64,000 bases of DNA, taken from the NCBI GenBank assembly GCA_001510575.1, contig LNGK01000006.1, positions 987,565-1,051,564 of the forward strand. The letters are read 5' to 3'. Positions within the stretch are counted from its first letter, which is position 1. Each line of letters begins with the position of its first letter. A program made the translations under genes and the position numbers. This document shows positions 11,527-22,824 of this stretch, in pieces. This DNA is from Knoxdaviesia capensis. Its lineage: Eukaryota > Ascomycota > Sordariomycetes > Microascales > Gondwanamycetaceae. Below the pieces are notes generated by a model. That model was not told where the DNA came from. It saw only the letters and a program-made list of their open reading frames with translations, and did not search any database.

Positions 11527-13392
11527 GGGATCGGCGTGTTGCGCGGCTAGGATCAACCTAACAGCGTCAAGATGGAGCAGATAGAGAACGTTAAGGAGAG
11601 AGGATGCTGCTCTGGCTGGCAGGCTGGCGTGGGTATAATTAAAAATATAAAAGAATATAACGTATTAAGGAATCAATGCAGAGAACCGGCTCTGGCTGAA
11701 TCTGCTAGGAGATGGTATAATCGAAGCAAAAGAAGAGAAGCAATCTTCGTTCCGGACCGGAAGAAGGGGTATATTATAAGTGAAGCCAAAAAAAGTGGCA
11801 GAAGAAGAGATGATGAGGAAAGAAGAAGAGAAGAAGAAGAGGAACAGACAGACACCGACAGCTCTCTCAATCTGGGCAGCACAGCAGCAATATACAATCC
11901 CGGAAGACTGGATCAAGTGGTATGCAAGGGCCGAGTCACACCAGATAGACGCCTCCAACGCACACACACGTCGAGATATGAGCAGACTTCACCCACTTGG
12001 CTTACACGGTGGGAACAAGGGTGGTGGCTTTCCGGTGGGAGAACAATATCACGGTGATATCGACCAACACGGCGGCAAAAGCAGAGTGGTTGTCAGTATA
12101 GATAAACCCCAAGATAAGCAGCCGTCACGCAAGATGAGACCTGCGTATCTTCACAAGGCGGCATGACTGGCCCGTCCCAGTTGGGGAAGGGTAAGTCCCA
12201 TTGAAGAGGGAACTCCGCAAAGGATGCTCTTGAAGCGCATTGCCAATAACAGTTGACAGAGAGCATCAAGTGTACGGGGGTATGGGCGGCATCTAAGCCT
12301 GATTCGACAATGGCTTCGTGCCTTTCTTGGTTAAGCTGCCTGCTCCCCACCAACACAACCAGGGGTGGTCAATGGAGCTGACAGAACAGAAGTGACAGAA
12401 GCGATACAAAGAGCGGCTACTCACTTCCCGGCCCCCAGTCCGGCGTTCCGTCATCTCTGAGCCGTGGTCTATCGAGCAGATCAGCCAGCTATCCATAGGT
12501 CGAGTTGATCTATCGACACAGAGACCGACGAATGGGAGCCGCCACATCTGACGAGGGTCCAGCAAGGAACACGACCCAAAAAGGGCTGAAGGCGAAAAAG
12601 AGACGAGAGAGTAAGTGTTCAGCGGAGTTCTGGCCGTGAAGATTGATGGAGTGGTGTGTCACTCTGCAATGTCGTCCCCTGCATACAGCCAATCACCACC
12701 AGCGGCTCGTCACAGACGTCCAGGGTGCAGCCGAGAGTGTGCTGTTTTTTTTCAGTGGAAATTCAGAAAAAGGCCTGCGCACGGATACGGCGTCAAAAAA
12801 AGTTAATATATGCCGGGGTGGTGGTGGGTGGTGGGTTGGGCTTATTCCAATCGCGGCACTGGAGTAGCCGCCGACGGGTCCTAGAGGTAATATCATCAGT
12901 GGGAGACAACAGCCGTGCAGCAAATGGTAAGAGAGGCAGAAAAAAAGAAAATATAACACGGAATATAGACGTGCTGCCGAATATGGCGTGTACAGGAATT
13001 ATATCACAATTATATGCAATCCCACGCCGATTGTGTGGGCAGAACAGAACGGAACATCGCGAGAACCCAGGAACATCAGTCAAAAAATGCAATTCTTTTT
13101 CACCAAGCGAACACAGACAAAAAGCAAAGAAGACGAAAAAAGCGGAAATGAGAACGAAGACAAAACTCCATATGCACCAGAAAGAGAGAAGGAAAAACAG
13201 GAAGAGAGTTAAGTCCAGGACGGATGAGAAAACGACACAAAGACAACAGAAGCTCACACGCCATGAATACGATCGCATGTTCCAAGCACCGAATGTACCG
13301 ACTTCCGGGAAAACAGAAAAAAAACCACAAAAACAGCGAAACAACCCGACTTGTCCAACAACACACACCCCTATCGTAACTAGCTAGGTATT
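11527..13392. other. Long non-coding stretch upstream of paralogue 1
   Basis: About 1.9 kb with no credible gene. Two parts (11560-11860 and 12900-13370) are A/G-rich on the plus strand, that is pyrimidine-rich in the sense of paralogue 1. This fits a long or spliced 5' leader of that gene. The middle is of mixed composition and nothing is recognised in it. Confidence 0.45.
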
Positions 13393-13465
13393 CTAAACCC
13401 CACGTTGCTTCTGGGCCTTCTCGGGACCACCGTTGTTGCTGCTCTGCTCGGCGGCAAGAGACGGC
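13393..13465 (-). other. Possible extra last exon of CBF5
   Basis: On the minus strand, 13465-13393 could encode a 23-residue tail (beginning after E: PSLAAEQSSNNGG...KQRGV) ending in TAG. It is preceded by CCCCCAG. The CBF5 stop TAA at 13727 lies inside GAGTAAGC, which would also serve as a GTAAGC donor. Splicing 13728-13466 (263 nt) keeps frame and would give 506 instead of 483 aa. No good branch site was seen, and the intron would be longer than the others in this gene, so this remains a candidate. Confidence 0.3.
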
Positions 13466-13724
13466 CTGGGGGCTTACTCCAAAACGGAGGGATAAAGCAC
13501 AGGTGATGAGAGAACGTAAAGGGGGATGGGGAAGGGGAGGATGGATGGTGGGGAGTGGGGGTTGGACGAGGTGATTGGAATTTCATTGAGCTGCGATATC
13601 AGTGTATCAGTTGGGCGGCCCAGTATCACGAGGAAGATCCCGGGTCCTGGGGAGTGGGCATGGCCGCAGTGCCCTTAAGAGAAAGAGGACCCTGAGCAGC
13701 AACGAGGGCGACCAAGCAGTGCGC

Positions 13725-16040
13725 TTACTCGCTGTCGTCGTCCTTCTTGCCCGACTTGGCCGCCTTCTTGTCCGCCTTTCTCCGCTTGCGCTCGGCACGC
13801 TGCTCGGGCGTCTCGCCGTCGTGCTTCTTGCGCTTCTTCTCCTCAGTCGCCGCCGGCGCGGGCGTCGACACCGGCGCGGGGGTGGCCGGCTGCGCAGCGG
13901 CTGCCGGCTTGGCGGGAGTGGCGGCCGGGGCGGCATCGCCGGTCGCAGTGGTCCCAGCAGGCGCGCTGAGGTCCTTGTACTCCGACTTCCACTTCGCCGG
14001 CGTGGCCTCGTTGGTGCGGCCGTGCTTGTCCAGCTTGCCCTCGCCCTTGAGCTTCTTCTTCTCCTGGGCCACCGGGCCAAGTCCCCAGCGGCGGGGGTAC
14101 AGGTCACGTTCCATACTGCAGTCAGGGGTTAGTATCTGTGCGATCACCAAGACATCCGAAGAGTTGGGGGGCAATGCTTACATGCAGCGCTTGACCTTGG
14201 CAACAACACCGTGGTCGCATGTCGACATTTCCACAGTCGACATCATGGCAATGCCCAGAGCAATGGCTTCACCCTTGGTGGTCCTGGACATTGCACACTG
14301 TTAGTAAGTGCTTTTCCCCGGATTCGAGAATTCGCAAAGAGCACTTACATCAGAACAACCTCCTCGTGAGCGTCAATTCCGGCCTCGTAGCGCAGGAGAC
14401 CGGGAACCATCAGCTTGGCACCGTAGCAGATGGCGTTGACAGTGGAATCTGTGCACAGAGAAGTCAGCATGTGTGCCTACACCAACCAGAACAACTGGAA
14501 GAAATCGGCTTACCCTTCACAACTATGCGCTTGTACGAAGTAAGCAGGGTCTCCAGCGGCGAGATGACCTTGCGGAGGTACGACTCGTCGCGGAAGTTGT
14601 CGTACATGTACTGGGCGTCCAGCACGTCGTGCAGCGTGACCAGGTTCTTGGTCTCGTCCATGGCCCCCGAGCGCACACGGCGCAGCTCCTGCATGTGGCC
14701 GCCCACACCGAGCAGCAGACCCAGATGCACGCAGAGCGTCCGGATGTAGGTACCGGCCTCGCACGACACCCAGAAGACACCCAGGCCGCGATCGTTGTCG
14801 AACTCGATCAGCTTGCTCTCGTGGATGGTTCGGATACGCAGCTGGCGCTTGACGGCCGAGATCAGAGGCGGGCGCTGGAACACTGTGGCAGTGGAAACAA
14901 AGATTCTTCAAGTCAGACACAGAGAACATACGGCACAACGCATACGGTGGCCACAGGGAACGAAGTGAACTTACGGGCACCGGTCAGGGTCTCGAGCGCA
15001 CGGGCCAGCTGGACCTGGCCACCGGGAAGCTTTCCATGGAGGCGAACGACAGCAACGCTAGGAACAGAGGATCTCGAGTTAGTCTTGCTTTCTTTGCCAG
15101 GGAGTCAAATATCGAAGGACTCAAAACTTACTACTCCTTTCCAGCTGACTGCTGAGACTTGACGAGACGCTAGAGTGAGAGATAACGGGTCAATATTCCG
15201 CCGATTCGCAGCGCACAACTGTGGCAGCTGTGGCAACCTCGAAGAGAATCGCTTACTGTAGCACGGTCAACGCAGACAATCAGGCTGCCAGTGACTTTGG
15301 GGTCAAGCTGTAGAAATGGTCAGTACAAGTTCATGGCTTATTGTAGCTCTTGGGCTCATGTGCGGTTTGACTTACAGTTCCACTGTGACCAGTCTTCTCG
15401 CATCTAAGACAAGCAAAAACACCCAATCCAACGTCAGTATATCGTCCTTTACCATGAACATAGCCATTGCAGGCCAAAAATCAGGGGGGGGACCAGGCCG
15501 TACCGGAGGATGCGCTTCACCCAGGCGACAACTTCGTGCGAAGACGGGTTCGAGGGCTTGTCGAGGTTGATGACACCGGAGCTGACGTACGACTTGAGAT
15601 CGCGCTATAGGACGGCATCAAGATATCAGGTTAGAACATGTGGAGTCCGAAGTCGTGGTCGAGCCATTGTCGGCGCTGTTCAGAGCAGTGACGGTGAAGA
15701 ACGGACCTTGAGCGGGCTGCTTCCGTGGGGAATCGGGGTCCAATGAGCGGTACGGATGAGGACTGTGAGAAGAAGCAAAGTCAGCAAGCTGTATATCCCG
15801 AAGAAGTCGCAGACCGAGCCGAGTGATAATAGACACTCTCTCAAGCCTTGACTTCTCTCCCCCAGTATCTCAATAGTTCCCGTCTAAAACCACCAAGGTC
15901 GGCTCACGTTTCTCGTAGTTGGCAAGCAGCAGCGGCCAATCGCTAGTATCCAGCGCGGGGGTCTCGGCCTGCGGCTTCAGCGTGTAGTCGCCATCGGCAG
16001 CCGCCGGGTTCTTGCCGAGCTTGACAAGCTGAGTCGACAT
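13725..16040 (-). CDS. CBF5: H/ACA snoRNP pseudouridine synthase CBF5 (dyskerin)
   Basis: Catalytic subunit of H/ACA snoRNPs in the nucleolus; converts uridines to pseudouridines in rRNA and supports ribosome assembly (family knowledge). Eleven exons on the minus strand: 16040-15908, 15762-15707, 15604-15504, 15403-15376, 15307-15257, 15169-15132, 15057-14975, 14882-14514, 14448-14349, 14283-14182 and 14115-13725. The product is 483 aa. The DKCLD segment is near the N-terminus. The TruB motif HSGTLDPKVTG holds the catalytic Asp at about residue 108. The PUA domain covers about 286-365 and includes VLMTTKGEAIALGIA and KVKRCIMERDLYPRRWGLGP. A Lys/Asp/Glu-rich tail follows. Exons 4 (28 nt) and 6 (38 nt) are tiny. 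The exon 2 donor is GTCCGT and the exon 3 donor is GTACGG, both weak. All phases agree. A further 3' exon is possible (13465-13393). Confidence 0.94.
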
Positions 16041-16352
16041 GATAGGCAGTTTAGAGAGACCACAGTTATGGTATCTCGATTGCTCTCTCGTGATGGTTGA
16101 GTATGTCGGTGTTTGGTGGTTCGTTTGCTTTCGGCCTTGTTTCAAATGCAGGAGGGAAAACTCAGGTGGAAAGGCAAAAAGAATATAAAATTCTCAATTG
16201 AGTCTTCAGAGCCCTGGAATTTAGGCACGGGTTTATGTGTCGTTTGCTCTCTTTACGGGTGGAAAAAGAGAAAAACAAATACGTTGTTGTTGATGTCAAG
16301 GAAAAAGTGAAACTTTTTTTCAATCTCTGAGCACAAGATCAAAGCAATTGAC

Positions 16353-16371
16353 TTTTTTTTTTTTTTTTTTT
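16353..16371 (+). repeat. Poly-T tract (T19)
   Basis: Homopolymer of 19 T about 310 bp upstream of the CBF5 start, so poly-A in the CBF5 sense. Poly(dA:dT) tracts commonly exclude nucleosomes in fungal promoters; that role is inferred. Confidence 0.8.
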
Positions 16372-16486
16372 CGCTGCTTCTTTAGTGGGGCGTGTTGATG
16401 CACTAAACCATTTATGCTAAGGGTTATTAGATAATTACATTCAGCCACACGTTATCGTTATCAGAAGGCGCCACACGCAGCCACAT

Positions 16487-16526
16487 CTAACCCTAGATAG
16501 CCTGAACATTTTGTAGGGTTTAACCC
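16487..16526. promoter_or_regulatory. Two telomere-like boxes upstream of CBF5
   Basis: CTAACCCTAG at 16487-16496 and TAGGGTTTAACCC at 16514-16526, in opposite orientations, about 450-480 bp upstream of CBF5. They match the telobox core AGGGTT. Tbf1/Teb1-type factors bind such sites in other fungi; binding here is inference. Confidence 0.4.
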
Positions 16527-19500
16527 GAGACATCCGTGCATGATCGAGGAGATGCTTGTTCTATTCTCCGTCGCACCAGTCATGAACCAGTTCAGTCCCT
16601 ACCAAAGTTCTGGCAGGTTTGGTGAAATGTCTTAATGTTTGTCTCATCTCGAGCTTTGGAACACCGGTGTCCCAGCTTCACGGTGTCGGGAATGGCTCAC
16701 CTCACTGGTGCGCACAGCATTCATTCGCCCTTCGTCTCACTCTACTGTACCTACCACATGGCCGGCTTTACATATACAGCTTATGACACCCGGAATTCGA
16801 CCCAATACATATTCAACACAGCCAATTCGGAGGTGTTGAACCTCAACATACCTGGTACTCTCCCGCAGCCACTCACTGCCGGCTAGCACCCGGAGGATTC
16901 AGACCCCAACAAACTGGTGAAATCGTCTGGTGGCGGCGACTTGCGTGGAATGAGTGGACAGGACCAGATCCGAGCAGCAGATAGACAGAAGCATGGAACT
17001 AGCGAGTCGAACGCATTGGCGGCCACCTCGATGGCGATGATTGGCGACGAGAGCAACACAAAGCTCAGCTCTGTGTGGAGGCGGCCGCGTGATGGGAGAC
17101 CTGCATGTTCTAGAGGTGTGATGAGACGCAAGCAATAGCGTGGTCTGGGTGATGGCAGGCCCGATGTGCAGGCCAACACATGCCTAACTGGGAACGAGAG
17201 ACAGCGGACCACCGCTCAAAGGGGAAATGGAAGATCCCGGGCGCATTCGCACTGCGCAGGTTCTGGCAACTGGGAGCCAGCCAGTGCGGAATGGACAGGG
17301 CGACTGACTCTCGCAGGTCGCACTCCAAAGCCCACCTTCAGCCAGAAGTCCCCCCCTCTTTCGCTGTCTCCCCCCATGCATGAACAAGAACCTGTCGAAG
17401 GGTCAGATATCACGCACAGGCTCCTTCGCACACGCCCCCCCCTGGACAAATCCAGCGAACTACAGGCTGCTGTTTGCCGCCCGCCGATAAGTGGACGGTA
17501 TCTCCCGCAATGGGCCCCGGCCAATCAGCAGGCAGAGCAGAAGTCTGGGCCCTTTTCTTTTTGCCCTCTCCTCTCCTCTCCAAGGCCCGGAGAGGGGGAC
17601 CGCTGACCGGGGTGGTCTGGTGTCGAAGGAAAACACTGAGAAAGTTGGAAAGTCACAGGGGACACAAAGTGTGGTTGAGGGGATCGGAGGAAGATGGAGA
17701 GAACAGTGTGTGTTATCCAAAGTACCCTTTATATGGCAAGTCCGGCGAACGAGGACTGGTAGGGGCTGGGGGAGACCGGCCTGGGAGGGTGTTCCGAGAT
17801 GCCGTAGCAAACGAGCAAGCCACAAAACCTGGTTTGATGCGGTCGTCTTCGTTCGTTTGTCTCTCTCCCAGCCTCTCGAATCGACATCTGACATTGGCGG
17901 CGATGAACACAGTCCGAACATGGAGTGTCGTTGATCTTCTTCGCTTTTGTAGTGCCAGTGCCAGACACTGCCAGCACGTTGTGTTCGACACCTGGCGACA
18001 ACTTCAGGAAGGAGCGGTTGTCAGTGCCCGACACTGGCAGGCAACTGGCACACAGAAAGCCAACTAGCACATCGATATAAAATAAAACTTCGCGATACTC
18101 TGTGAGACTTCGTGTTGACTTTCTCCTCTTCTCATCCACTCCCCCCAAATGCCCCACGCAACGCAAACACCAAGATGTGACATGTATCTAGCCTCCGTTA
18201 AAGAGCAAAAAGTCTTCACACCCTCCAATATGCATGTTTTCTCTTCCACCGCCATCTTGCACGGCGGCTTCGGCCTATCACAGGCCAGCGCATCCCGCCC
18301 GGTTGAATAAGGTTAGATAGATGTGCCCATCATCAATTTTTGATTCATTCTTCGTTCTTCATTATTCTATTAGCTTTTCCCTTTTCTTCGGCCCAGTCAA
18401 TGCACACACCCATGTTTCCCTCGCTGGTAGGCCCGGTCTGTGTTGTTTGAATTCCCACTATCGCAGGGTGCCCCCTCATTTCCTTCTATCAATCTGCAGA
18501 GAGTGGCTGACACCCGTTGTGTTTTTTTTTCTTTTTTGCTGTAGGCTGTCAACATCTCACGCTTCTTCTTCGTTCCGGACTGTTCCGTTGTTCACTTGAA
18601 GATGTTTGTGCGAAGTGCCGTCTGTCGTCAGATCGTCTTCTTTCTCTCGTCTTCCTCTACGTGTCTCGTGTAGTCGTCTCTCTCCTCCTTCTCTTCGTAC
18701 GTCCACCGTATGTCCTTGCGGCTTTCGATATCATCCTCTCTGCTCCCAATATCCCCTGTTCCGTTGCCTCGTCTCGCTTTGCTTATTGTTTGGCGTCCCC
18801 CTCTTCTTCCTCGATCTTCTTCTTTTTTCGTCTCATTGTTTACCGCCCGTTGCAGCTGTACCCTTTCTCGTCATTATTTCCTTGTGATATCTTCTGCGAG
18901 AACCAGGGGAATCCTCGCCGGCGTCAAAAACATCAAACATCTAGACGCGATATCGCCAGTGTTAATCACCCAGCTATCTGTCAATCGAAGCATCTCTGGC
19001 CCAAGCCCGCTCTAAAACCCACTCTCATCACATATCCACACCCTCTTGGTCGCCTATTCACACTCGCCGGCTTTCCCTTTTGTCTCTGTCCCACTCTCCC
19101 CGTCACGCACTTCTAGACTTGCCGGAGTGTTCTCTCTTCAACATTTGCGTGGCCGGGTCGTACCATTCCTCTCATCGTTTGTACTGTGCTGTACACAGAG
19201 ATTTCTCACCCCGGCGGCAAAACCTTGCTCCAGGACTTTGCCGTCTCCAGTCTCTATCACACCTTGACGTTTCTTCCCACTCTCTATCTCCTTCATCTTG
19301 GGGGTTCTTTTTCTCTTCTTTTCCTGATTCGTCTGTGCTCTTTCTCACTGCATTGTCACCTTTCCGTCGTCTTCTCTTTTATTCTTGATGCCACCCGTGT
19401 TTCTCTCTTAAAATCCTCCCGACTTTCTTCATCTCTCGCATACCATCCGTTGTCGACAATCAATCTCCATCTTCTCAACAACTGTGTGTTTGCACTTGAA

Positions 19501-19882
19501 GCTTTTTTTTTCTGCTTATCTTTGGTTTCCTTGACAGCCATTCGCTTGGTTGTAACGGGCCTTGATTTCGGCCTCTGGTCGCTTGATGCTGACCTGACTG
19601 ACCTTCAGCTGTTCTCTCAGCCTTTGATCCGTCAGCTCCTCCACTCTGATTGTCCTGGCCTCTCTCTGGGTTGCGCCTTTCAACACTTTGATCGACTTCT
19701 CGGGCTTTTGTTTTCTTCTTGTCTCTTCCCCGTCTTCCGCTCTCGTTTCTCTCTGATAATTTGTCCTCTCTGTTCACTGACGGCGTTGTCGCCGAAGACC
19801 ACCTGCGCCGGTCTAACTCCCTACCCTCTCTCTCTCTATATATATCTCTTGTCTCCCATAACTCCTTCTCCCCCTCTCAGCT

Positions 19883-21947
19883 ATGCATCTCTCGATACTC
19901 CCCTCGCTATTGACCGCCGTTGCCGGCATCCCCGCAGTTTACGCTCTTTTTGCCAATCCCGGCTCGCCATGCTCGATAAGCTGCGGAAATGAGCAGGGCG
20001 CCACCTTGTCCGAAGAAATACAGTGCAACGAAGACGCTTTCGGAAGTGGCAACGGCGCCGTCATGAAGACATGTCTGAATTGCCAAAGATCCAGTACCTT
20101 CCAAAACAACCACGACACTGACCAGCGCGCAATGTTGTGTAAGTCCCCAAAAATAGCCTGCAGAAAGGGGGGGTTTTCTTTTTCAGCTTTAGTCGGCCGA
20201 TGGCTGAGTGCGTGCGTTTGTTTGGTGTAATCCTGAATCCTTCTAACATCCTGTGCACTGCCCTTGTGCTTGGCTGCTCTACGACAGACAACTTCAGATA
20301 CGCAACATCATATTGCTTGTTTGGTTTCCCCGGTGGTGAAGTGTCCTCAAATCCGTGCTTGACAAGGTAAGACCGTCTTGTGTTGCTTGTTGGTGTCGGC
20401 TGCAGTGTCGCTATCCGCCCAATCACGAACTCCGGATCCTTCGGCGCCCCAGTCGGTTCCGGCGCCCCGGTGTCTCCGGATGTCCCGGGCTAAGACCCTC
20501 ACAACTAACCATGTTTCTGTTGACAACTTCAGTACTGCTTGTGAACCACTACAAGACGCTATCACCTACAACATCCTAGCCACAAACTCTTCCTCCTATG
20601 ATTACTGCTCGTTCTGGCGCCCCGAACAGATCCCCAAATGTGTAGCCTGCCTCCGGTCCGGTAACCACAACTTCCTCGGTAACTGTAAGTACTCTCGATC
20701 TTGTCGGTGTTTTTCTTTCGTCACAGTCACATTAACACGCTCGGTATCAAATAGACCTCGCCATTCTTGACGCCGGATGTTCACAGCAACCAATCCCCGG
20801 CACCATCGTCTCCGTCGAAGGCAACCCGTTCTCCGACGAAAAGGTCAACGCCACCGACCCCAGTCCGATCCCCACGCTCTCGCCCGACTACTTCGATGTC
20901 GACGGCCTGACCATCAGCCAGAAGGTCGGCATCGCCTTCGGCACTCTCGCGGGCCTGCTCGCCATCCTCGGCTTCTTCATCGTTTGGAACGGCAAACGCC
21001 GCCGCCGCGCCTTCCTGCGCACCCTAGAGAAGCATCAGGAACAGGCCTTCTGGCCCGGTGGACCTGGTGGTGGTGGCGGTGGCGCCACCGGCCTCGGTAT
21101 CTCCGGCAAGGCCGGTGCTGGTGGCCCTGGCGGTGCCGGCCCGATGGTGTACACCGCTGCCGGCGCCGACCAGCACGACACACCGTTGTCGCAGCGGCCG
21201 TTGCGCGGTGGGTGGGACGACTCGCCGATGAGTGCGTACGGTGACACGCGCGGCACATTCGCCTCGCCATACTCGTCGCAGTACAACTCGCCGGTCAGCG
21301 CATCGGATAGTGGCGCTGCCGGGGGGAACATGGAACAGGTACTGCACATGCAACACTTGCAGCTGATGCAATCGCGCGCCGCGCAACAGCACTTTGTGCA
21401 GCAGCACCAGTACCAGCAGATGCTGGTGCAGCAGCAACAACTGCAGCTTATGCAACAACACCAGCAAGCCGGCGGCTCAGCAGTGTCTGCCGCTGCTGGC
21501 AGCAGTAGTGGCGGTGGCTACGACTCACCGAGCGACATGATCGGGATGGCCATCGGCGGTGACGACTCGATGTCCGGGAGCAGCCGGACAAGCCCGCCTC
21601 CCGCGGGCCCGTCGCACAGCCACTACAACTCGTCGTCCAGCCAGCAGCAGCTGTGGGACCCGTCGGTGTCGTCGTCCAGCATCTCGTCGCTGTCCGGGCC
21701 CGCGAAGGGCAAGACGGCAGCCGTGGCGGCCCCGCCCGCGATGGGCATTCCGCGCGGGCACGGCGGCGGCGGTGGCGGCGAGGAGGAGGCCTACGAACTG
21801 CAGGAGGTGTACGGCGGCGCGCGACCGCCCACCGGCGGGTCGTTCGCGGCGCGCGTGTTCCCGCAGGAGCCGCCCGTGCTGCACCACCCCGGGTACGGGC
21901 GGCAGCCGCGGCGGAGTAACAGTTCCGGCAGCTCCCCGATGATATAG
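19883..21947 (+). CDS. 12-Cys ectodomain type I membrane protein, paralogue 2
   Basis: Predicted surface protein, function unknown. Exons are 19883-20138, 20288-20366, 20533-20684 and 20755-21947, giving 559 aa. The signal peptide is MHLSILPSLLTAVAGIPAVYA. The ectodomain has the same 12 cysteines as the genes at 9507 and 35865 (SPCxxxC, CLNC, PCLTSTAC, KCVAC, LDAGC) and the block MLYNFRYA. The TM helix lies at about 220-241 (VGIAFGTLAGLLAILGFFIVW), followed by KRRRR. The ~310-residue cytoplasmic tail is Gly- then Gln-rich (repeated QQ/QH around residues 350-410) and then Ser/Pro-rich. The first and last introns sit at the same codons as in the paralogues; the middle one (after LTSTA-type Arg/Ser codon AG/T) is extra. 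The leader is long and C/T-rich, with an acceptor-like site just before the ATG. Confidence 0.74.
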
Positions 21948-22350
21948 ATGCACTCTTGCTTCTCTCGTTTTCCTCATATAGCCCTCGGGGGTCTCTCGGG
22001 GGTTCTTCGTTCTTTTTAAGTGTGTGTGTGTGTGTTGTTGTACTCATTACGAAGCGGCCGAGCACTGGCATTGATTTATCTCTTTCTTTTTCGCATCTAT
22101 ATCTTGTCGTGGTGGTTCTTGTATCTTTCTTCTCTTTTGTATACAAATGCGGTGGTTCTCTGTTTTTTTCGGGGTGGGTGGATATACCAGTTCGTGGGAG
22201 TGCCTTTTGCAGCAACTCTAAGCTTTTTCTCAATATACCTGCGCTGTGGCTCAGTATGCTTCATTCATGATTCCGGTACTTGTTCGTGTCCTTCTCGATC
22301 TCGTTCGTATTGTAACTGCTGCACACGTTTACTCAATCAGTATTGAAGTG

Positions 22351-22364
22351 TTAGGGTTAGGGTT
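22351..22364 (+). repeat. Telomere-like TTAGGGTTAGGGTT
   Basis: Two exact TTAGGG units in intergenic DNA. TTAGGG is the common telomere repeat of filamentous ascomycetes. The site is far too short to be a telomere and looks like an interstitial factor-binding box. Confidence 0.6.
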
Positions 22365-22771
22365 GTGGTGATGAGTCGTGTAAGACGACTTCACCCTGTT
22401 CGGCAGCGTACAAATCACGGGTCTTAGAGCCGCTGAACTGTCACGATTCCAGTACATGAGGGCAAATGCAGATAACATCAAATATGGATCTATCTATGAG
22501 AACAGACGACCTCTCCGCACTTCATCATTAGTATCGTACCCCATCAACTGTGTGTTTCTGCAAATACGCATAGAGCAGCATCGACACACAGCTTGCAGGA
22601 CTTTATAGAAACAACAGACGAACAAGAAAAGAAAAGAAAAAAAAGCAAGGACTCCTGCGCCGTGTTCTTTCATGGTATCAATGCCAGAAAACATAAAAAC
22701 CCCGAAGCCTTCTCGAAAAATGACAAAATAGTAAAAGCGACGACCGCCCATCCTGTAAACGCAGAACGTAA

Positions 22772-22815
22772 CTCTACTCTCTCTCTCTCTCGCTCTCTCT
22801 CGCTCTCTCTCTCTA
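22772..22815 (+). repeat. (CT)n microsatellite with CG interruptions
   Basis: About 40 bp of CTCTCT repeats, interrupted twice by CG, ending 10 bp from the NTA1 stop codon. It would lie in that gene's 3' UTR as a GA tract. Confidence 0.75.
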
Positions 22816-22824
22816 TCGGTGTTT

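Larger units (their letters stand above)
16041..19882. other. 3.8-kb intergenic stretch CBF5 / 12-Cys paralogue 2
   Basis: No credible gene on either strand. It contains a T19 tract (16353-16371), telomere-like boxes (16487-16496 and 16514-16526), and a region around 17951-18050 with short inverted arms. From about 18300 to 19880 the plus strand is markedly C/T-rich, like a long 5' leader of paralogue 2. A splice acceptor-like CCCCTCTCAG lies immediately before its ATG. The open frames in the C/T-rich part have no protein-like composition. Confidence 0.5.
21948..22824. other. Convergent intergenic region paralogue 2 / NTA1-like gene
   Basis: 877 bp between two stop codons. T-rich 3' UTR-like DNA follows paralogue 2. 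A telomere-like double repeat lies at 22351-22364, and a CT-rich microsatellite ends the region next to the NTA1 stop. No gene was recognised. Confidence 0.5.

Noticed and set aside
22351..22364. Chromosome end
   Set aside because: Only two TTAGGG units, with genes on both sides; an interstitial box, not a telomere.
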